The translations under genes were made by a program, and so were the position numbers. Positions 56,678 through 64,000 of a DNA stretch of 64,000 nt are shown here, in pieces. The stretch comes from Pinus tabuliformis (Eukaryota; Streptophyta; Pinopsida; Pinales; Pinaceae): the NCBI GenBank assembly GCA_031772625.1, contig CM062818.1, positions 1,684,212,031-1,684,276,030 on the forward strand, in the 5' to 3' direction. A model generated the notes under the pieces. It was not told the DNA's origin. It did no database searches and saw only the letters and a program-made list of their open reading frames with translations. Position 1 is the stretch's first letter. Every line of letters starts with the position of its first letter.

Positions 56678-58826
56678 AGAAGCCGAAAGGAAAGGATCCA
56701 AAGATCTCTATTATTGAAGGAAGTGTCATCTCTATCGGGTTCTTTATAAATTTTTGTCTTTCTTTAAGTAAAGTGTAGAGTAGCATTCATTATTACTCTA
56801 GAAGAGTCTTGGTTTTGTAAAAAGCATGGCATCATAGATAGAAGCACATGATAGTATAAATATTAGAGTCTACTTGTTTAATTTGCTTTGAGAAAGATAT
56901 CTAGTTTAAAGAGACTGATAAGTTTGGAAACGTATTGCATATTATAGTTCATCCAAGCATTTTCCAAACTCATGTTAGATGTAGTCATTTTGCAAAGCAA
57001 GATCCTCAAGATCCTATAAGAATCGTCATTATGGAAGATTCTTGGAAGAAACATTATGACTGGTACGTATTCCATCTAGTTTGGAAACAATATTACTAAA
57101 GGATGAAAGAATTTTAAAGGTCAAGTTACAATATGAAAGACATAATGAAATTCTTTCTCTTCTTGGAAAAGGAAACTTATCTTTGACAAGTATAAGAAGC
57201 AAGCTTGATCAAAGGATGGCTATATGATTATATGAAAAACAAAGGTATTCATATTTGAAGTTATTCTTCCCTAGAGCATGGTTCATAGCTATAAGAATCA
57301 TGAAGGAAGAGTTATTAATGAATGTGCTTGGTATGTCTTCCATATGGTTGCATGATGCCTGAAATAATAAATTTGACATGATTTGGAATAAATGGAGATC
57401 AAGACTCTCTCAAAAAATTGCATGGCATATAATAATGTTAATTAACATCAAGTATGGTTTCCAAAAGAAAGAGGGAGTTAACAATGACAAATTCGAGGAA
57501 GATATTGTAGCTTGGTAATCAAGGTTTATCCATGGTACTCTAATTAAAATGAATGCATGGAAAGATTCATATGGAGATGGATCATGCGAAAGGATGTTGA
57601 TCTCGAAGAACTCAAGTAAGTTGATGCTTTGATGAAAGGGCCATCATGACAAGGTAAGTATGATATTTAATATTTTGATATTGGTTATCTGGTTAACATA
57701 TTGTTTTGCTACTTGGAAGGATATTGTAGGAATGCATGATGACAGTTGAGACAAGTTCAAATGTGGGTGATAAACTCAATTCAATGAACATATGAATTGA
57801 GTATATGGTTTTGGAAATTAAGAAGTCAAGGTGTTCACATCATCACCTTGGGATTGAAAGGTAGTAGTGAAAGAAGATAACCTGATGTTCATAAAAAAAT
57901 ATCACTTTCATGTTTAAGAGGGAGCTATGACTAGCTTGAAGTTTGAAAAGGCTCAATATAATGCCTTCATTGATGATGACTAGAGGAAAGTGATATGCAA
58001 GATTGATGGCCTGAACCCTGTCACAAGATTGAAGGAAGAAAATGACTCCATAATAATTAGGAAGGAGGAAGCTCAATATGATACAAATGAAAAGAAAAGG
58101 AGCCTTGCAACTATCTCCATGAAGAATTGATGATAGCTAACAAAGACAAGCTAAAGAGCTTCTGGCTATAACTTCCCAATTGAAAGGAAGTCAAGAATCT
58201 CCTCTAGATTTGAGAGGGAGTAAAGGAGTCTCCTTAAATAGGAGTAAGGATCTATTCCCTAATCAAGTGGGAATGAGGATCTACTATCTAGTTGAGAGGG
58301 AGTGATGATGAACATCACATTTGTATTCTCTTCTTCATGTGTCATGCACTTGACAAGGACTAACAAGTGTAAGTCTAAGTGAAGGCCATGGAGAATGGTG
58401 GATGGAGGATTGGATAAAACATCTGTGATTTCCTTGAGGATAGAAAAAATACGAGATAGGAAATGAACCGAAACTCTTTGAGAATTGCACAAAAATCCAA
58501 GACAAGAGTTTTCAAAGAGGACCGATATTCTTTGAGGATTGGGAATCTAATGTAAGAATAGTCCTACAAGGAAATACCTAGTGAACATCCAGATGGAGTA
58601 TGTATCTTGTAGAGGTAGTGTGGTATATCATGTAAAGCCTCCTAACATTATGCTCTTATGAAAGAGCTTGTCAAAGTCAATGCCTTACTATGTTGACAAT
58701 GTTGGTCACGATGTTGATGCTTAAAGATAATTTTCCAATCCGACTCTTCTTATGATAACTCTTCAGCTTGAGAAGAAATGTGTACTAGGGTGTCCAATTA
58801 TGAATACCTCCCTTGTTAAGAGGGAA

Positions 58827-61258
58827 TGTTGGAAAATGTAACTAGTTTCGATCTTCATAATTGTCATTGTACTCATTTCAATATGTATATCTTATGTTAG
58901 AAGCAAAATAAGAAAGCAACATTATTATTTTAAAGCATTGGTTTCATGCTTCTTTTGATTGGTCTTCTAGATAAAGCATGTTCTTCATAATTATAGGGTT
59001 TGTCATGGTATAAATTTATTATCATGAGTCAAGAGAGTCAATGTCATGTATATAAGACCCATTTGGGTAAGATGTACCATGTAAAAGAATTTATTTAGAG
59101 TCAAGACATTCAAAATAAGTTTCCTAGCACAAGTCGACCCTACCAGAGACAAGTACGTCCAAAGAGGGTTATTCAACCTCCACAAATGAGTATAAATAGA
59201 AGTTGATTGACCTCATTTGGCAACCAATTCCATATGAAATCAAGAATTTCAATATAAGGTGTGAAGTTCAAGGAGAAAGTCTAGAAAGGCAAGGAGAAAA
59301 GAAGTTGAAGCAAGAAGGAAGAAAAAACAAAGTTTTGATCAAGGTTTTGACCTAATCTCTCACACATGAGAAGATACTGAGCAGTTGTAGGGGCCGAAGT
59401 TGAAAACCTACTGCAAGTCCGAAATATTTAAGTTGGGGACCGAAATTATGAGTTTGGTGCAATTCTGGAAGGGTTTGACTCTTGTTGACTTGGATGGAAT
59501 TTGACCTAATTGGAAGGGCTTCTTGGAGGGCTGACTTGGTGTAGGAGGAGGCTTTGGTCTTGAGGTTTGGGTCTTGGCTTTCTCATTTGAAGCACATTAT
59601 ATAAGAAGATAAGTGTTTTTTCTTGGTTTTCCCCTTGGAGGGGTTTTGCCCTAGCTTGAAGCCTAATTTATGTGTCCTTTGTCTTTACTGTTTATGCATT
59701 TGATAATTGTTTGATGAAAGGATTTAATAAAATACAAGAAGATAAATAAAGTTAACAAGATTTTTTTTTTTTTCTCTTTAAGACTATTCTATTCTATTAT
59801 GTACATAAACAGGAAACAATTACAGTCATGAGATCATATTGCCAGAGGCCGAGGATGGCACTCTGGACTGATAGTGATAAAAAAAGGCACCCATATAGAG
59901 TCCACACCACTAAGACCGATCACCCACGTAGGGGCCCTTCCATGGAGACAAGACACCCGCGCAGGGGCAGCACTACTGAGACTAAACACCCACGCAGGGG
60001 CACCATCACTGAGACGGATTACCCACGCAGGGGCTTTAAACCATTGAAGAACAATGAGAGCAAAAATAGACATCCCTCATAGGGGCAGAGAGGAGAAAAA
60101 GAAAACCTTCAACAAGAACCCTCGCAGGGGCGTAGACAGACATTGAACTATATATTTCTTGAACCAAACAAAGACACCCAAAACGTATTGTGAGCCGCTG
60201 TGGCGAACGTAGCCATACATAGAAAAAACCTGAGCATTGTCTGCAGGGTAGAGCCTGAGCGGGCGGATGACTATTCATCCGTCTCCTCTTCATAGATCCA
60301 GCACATACCTTCCGGGGGAGGGCCCCAATCGACCTTTTCCTTTCCTGAAGAAGGCGCAGCCTGAGTCGAAGGAGGGACGACGTCCGGCTCTGGGCGATCC
60401 TCTGGCAGACCCTCAGCGTCCCTGGAGCTTTCAGCCTGATGAAATTGTGTGCGGGGTTGCTCCTCGCCCTCCTCCTTCGGTTCTTCCAGAAAAAGGACCG
60501 AGACATGGGCTTTAATATGAGAATTTCCCTGGGCGCTGCTAAAGGAGAAGACCGCGGTTCCAAATGCAGGTAGCAGGGCAGAGCCCGAATCAGGATTACT
60601 GGAATCCAAGAACTGGCTTGACTGGATAGGATGAGCCTCTACAACCTGGTGACATAGGCAACGACAGCATCGAGAGGGTGGATTTGCGACTGAGGGGTGT
60701 GAGGAACAACCTCTACCAGAGCCTCGACGGCTGATGAGGCACTGTCGAGGCTTGACCATGTTTTCCTTGTAAGCAGGAGAGCAAAACAGATCAGGGTAAG
60801 GGGAGATGGAAGGTGCGCAACCACCGTTACCCGCCCTTGCAGACCAGCAACCTCCTTCAATTGACAATGGGGCAACTCGAACCTTAGCTCATAGAGCCGA
60901 CGACCAAAATCCCAATTCCAGAAGCTGAATTCGACCCAATGCCTGACATTCCAGACCCTCTCCATACTTATGCCCCTCGGCTCTTTCTCGATCCCTGTAT
61001 GCCATAACTGCACACTGAAATCGTAGTTGAAACCCAGACAAGGCAATGAATTGCCGTCCCTTCCTGTGCCTGCACTCACGCTTGCAATCCATGGTGGCAG
61101 ATTGTAGTAAATGCTCACCTTATGCTTGGGGCCGCCCATGGTTACCAGGTGGCATTCCGTTCTCCGCGGTCGTGTCACCCGCATCTGGGGAGTTAACAAG
61201 AAATTATTAAGATTAAGGAGAATTTGAATTAATAACTGCCTTATTTGACTCTCCAACA
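58827..61258 (+). repeat. 3' LTR of the duplicated TR-GAG element
   Basis: Matches 17607-20037, including the retrocopy insertion. The first 930 bases differ from the left copy at perhaps one position. Purine tract at 58818-58826; TATA-like box at 59191-59198. Confidence 0.9.
59760..61190 (-). pseudogene. retrocopied mRNA, duplicate copy
   Basis: Same insertion as 18540-19969, with AGTTAACAAG at 59750-59759 and 61191-61200 and a T-run one base longer. Here the acidic C-terminal frame is open for longer (60271-60867, ending WIYEEETDE), because a stop present in the left copy within FHQAESS is absent. The N-terminal frame (YYNLPPWI onward) is the same. The left copy has a TAG there, so the two copies decay independently. 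Confidence 0.8.
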
Positions 61259-61263
61259 AGATC

Positions 61264-63119
61264 CACTTAGGTATTGTTGTGTATATCTAGGAAATGTTGT
61301 TCATACATAAGGTTAGGTATGATAAACTTTAGTAAAGAGATCCCTCACTCAAACTCCAACTAAAAGATTTTTTTGGGGTTCAATAGTAAATGTTTTATTT
61401 GTTAATTGAACACTCATGTATGAACAACTAGAATGCCCAAAACAAATTTGGGTCGGTTCTCCTTTTTTGGTCATTAGGCGAAGGCATCTACATCACTTAA
61501 ACAATGCTCATCCAAAGTTCCCCTTAGTTAGTTATTGCATGAAAGTACACAGTCTGTGAGTGCATAACCATATCTATCATGAAAAATGGATGAAATATGG
61601 CAGGACAAATCAAACAGCCAAATTAGTTAGCTCACTTGTCGCAATGGTGTTCGTGCATATCTAGGTATGATAAACTTCAATAAAGAGATCCCTCACTCAA
61701 ACTCCAAGGAAAGGTATTTTTTTAGGGGTTCAATAGTAAAGGTTTTTTTTTTAATTGAAACACTCATATATGAACAACTAGAGCACCCGAAACAAATTTG
61801 GATTAGTTCCCCTTAGCTAGTCATTAGGCGAAGGCATCTACATCATGTGAGCAATGCTCATCCAAAGTTCTCCTTATCTAGTTATTGCATGAAAATACAT
61901 AGTCTATGAGTGCATAGCCATATCTATCACAAATGGTGGATGAAATATGGCGGGCAAAATGGAACGAGCAGATCAATCAGCCCACTTGTCACATGCCTGA
62001 AAACCCATGACCAAATATGACAGGTGCAAATTTTGACAGGTTAAATTCATTGGTCAAATTGGGCCTCTTCACTCACCACGTGGGATAAATTGAATGGCAA
62101 GGTTGGGTAGAAATTCAACAACTAGATCTAGTAGCTGTCAAATCAGAATGTGGATTAAATTTGGTGGCTTCAACTCAATGCATGGTCTCCAATTGATGTT
62201 TGGAGCACGCAATGTGGCAACTGAAATCTTTCCAAGCGACGTGCATTAGAGGGTCAAATTGTTCATTTTGTGAGCATGCCAAGTGGTGTGAATCAATAAC
62301 AAGATCAAGCGTTTGTGAGCACGCAAAGTGGCATGAATCCGATGGCCATTATTTGTTGTTCTAATCTCACCATGTGGCATGAATCCAATGCTTAGATCTA
62401 ACGACTTTAAGTGCTCTAGGTGGCATGAATCGAGGCCCAGATTTGATGGTTTTGCAACAACCACGTGGCTACAATTGAATGCCTAGATCTAGCATGTCTC
62501 TATTTGCCACGTGGGGAATCTAATGGTCATATTTGACGACAGTGAAACAACCGCGTTCCTCAATTAGAGATCTAATGACTTTGTAATGGCCACATGACCA
62601 TAATCTAGAGGCTCTGTAAGAGGCACATGGGTATATTGACGCATACTATACCACCACTTGGTGCGAGATTGGGAGCCAAATCTAAAGCCCGCTAGGCTGC
62701 CACTTGGTGGATATTCGATGGCCAAATCTTAGGCATTCCAGGCTGCCACTTGGTGGATATTCGATGACCAAATATTAGGCATTCCAGGCCACCACTTGGG
62801 CTAATCCGACGATCATATTTGGCCTTGGTCAGGTTACCACTTAGCACACATCAGTGTCCAAATCAAACGCTCACTAGACTAACACTTAGCACATATCCAA
62901 AGGTCACGTCCAACACCCACTAGCTACGACCTAACGCATATCCAGAGGTCATATCCAGTACATGCCAAGCTACCGCTTGGCACAAATCCGACTGCTAGAT
63001 CCAAAGCGCGCCAGTTCGTCACTTGGCATAAATTTGGCTGCCAAATCTAATGCCCGTCAAGGTGCTACTGGCACAAATCCTACAACCATATCCAACACCC
63101 AGCACATCCAGGCTGCCAC
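61264..63119. repeat. duplicated flank with 350-base pair and CCACTTGG units
   Basis: Counterpart of 20043-21890. It differs from it by about 5 percent in the first 200 bases and has several small indels, clearly more than the sequence on either side. Confidence 0.85.
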
Positions 63120-63615
63120 TTGAATTTTATTTTCCATACGGATTATCCTTCTTCTTTGGATTGCTTGGAGATGAGTGGTTGGAATTCCTCATACTCAACA
63201 CCTTCATTGGCACAATATCCTCTGCATTCTTCTACATAGATAATGAACATTGTCATCACCTGAATAGCATTTGCAAATTCCTCTAAGCCAACAACTTTCT
63301 TGTTAGAGTGTGGAGGTGAAATTATTGGTTCATGCTTATAGTTTTCGTTTTAACTCGTTGCTCAATAGCACATATTGCTATTCTTATTTCATCCATGATG
63401 ACCTAGATGCATGGTCCTAACCATGTTATATAGTGGAGGAATTAGGAGAGCCACATTCCTCTATATCGAAGACCTATCCTTTCCAATCATAATGAACACA
63501 AATTCTATATTTATCTTGGTGATTCATCTTGTTGCATCTAACCTCTCTCTCTTTGCCATATTTCAACTTCATCGTAAACAATTATATTATATTTTCAAAT
63601 TGGTTTCTAGATTTA

Positions 63616-63978
63616 CTATGGCATGGCTGCTTTTTCTGAGGATAACATAAGGTACAGAAAAAGAAAGCGGACTTTGTGTGAAATAGAAATAGAAAAAAAC
63701 ATGAACTTTCGGCGGATCTCACCAGGCTGCGGAGCCTGGACATCAACCACAACGCTTTCGATGGGTATTTCCTGGCCGGGATATCTCGAAGCTGGAAAAT
63801 CTGGTGAATTTGAAACGTATGAGCGGCAGGAATCGGCGATTTTTTCCAGATTTGGAAGAATTCTTTGACTGGAATTTTGCCTCCGACCCTCACCAGCAAC
63901 CGTAAGCTTCATGTTTCCGCGAATAAATTCAGGGCATCCGTTCCGCCGGAAGCTCTTCAAGCTCACCATGTTCTCCAC
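63616..63978 (-). pseudogene. possible LRR fragment, duplicate copy
   Basis: The 120-residue translation is identical to that of 22390-22752. Evidence for an LRR is the same and equally weak. Confidence 0.3.
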
Positions 63979-64000
63979 ATAATTTATCGGAAGACAAGGA

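Larger units (their letters stand above)
55356..64000. repeat. segmental duplication, copy of 14136-22780
   Basis: Colinear with 14136-22780 at an offset of 41220 rising to 41226 through small indels. It includes the last 98 bases of the 5' LTR, primer site, gag with the same stops, internal region, 3' LTR with the retrocopy, the right target copy AGATC (61259-61263) and 2.7 kb of flank. It runs off the window, so total length is at least 8.65 kb. By eye most of it differs by well under 1 percent, but two stretches differ by 2-6 percent. Confidence 0.97.

Overview
The window reads as a repeat-rich, gene-poor stretch of a large plant nuclear genome. A gymnosperm-like genome fits the low gene density, the mix of old LTR elements and the intron-like AT-rich repeats, but nothing here fixes the species. 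Plant signatures are a LINE with a C-terminal RNase H, a chromodomain Ty3/gypsy element, a Ty1/copia-type gag, an initiator-Met tRNA primer site, telo-box motifs and a plant-type DNA-3-methyladenine glycosylase I remnant. I found no intact cellular gene, no rRNA, tRNA or CRISPR, and nothing prokaryotic.

Layout. 1-5819: an L1-type LINE, both ORFs open, ending in a poly(A) tail; its 5' end lies at or beyond the window edge. 5820-6850: AT-rich DNA with a direct repeat pair. 6850-9960: a decayed coiled-coil gene copy with internal repeats. 10279-10872: a foldback (long inverted repeat) element abutting a two-exon remnant of a DNA-3-methyladenine glycosylase I gene (10856-11695, minus). 13238-20037: an old LTR element carrying a copia-type gag but no pol (TR-GAG-like), flanked by a 5-bp target duplication AGATC; its 3' LTR carries a retrocopied cellular mRNA (18540-19969, minus) with its own 10-bp target duplication and poly(A). 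20043-24620: four kinds of short repeat (a 350-bp tandem pair, CCACTTGG units, a GATAACTTATC-rich cluster, a 46-bp minisatellite) around a possible LRR remnant.

24918-48630 is the most unusual part: an array of AT-rich modules which, read on the minus strand, look like short exons with consensus splice sites and short introns, most carrying a telo-box (AAACCCTAA on the plus strand). It contains 186-bp tandem units and larger units of about 1.6-2.2 kb. It is interrupted by an LTR fragment (about 26400-26647) and by a nearly complete chromovirus (30482-36562; TSD TTATT; LTRs about 3 percent different) inactivated by four in-frame stops and a frameshift.

48630-53000 is largely unrecognised. 53000-55124 is the 3' part of a second TR-GAG element, and 55125-55453 is a short LTR that serves both it and the next element. 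From 55356 to the window end the sequence repeats 14136-22780, including the gag stops, the retrocopy and the flank, so an 8.65-kb or longer duplication post-dates all of those events. Its divergence is patchy along its length.

The coding parts do not form a pathway. The history is one of layered insertions: old TR-GAG element, retrocopy into its LTR, segmental duplication with a breakpoint inside an LTR, plus a younger chromovirus and a young-looking LINE.
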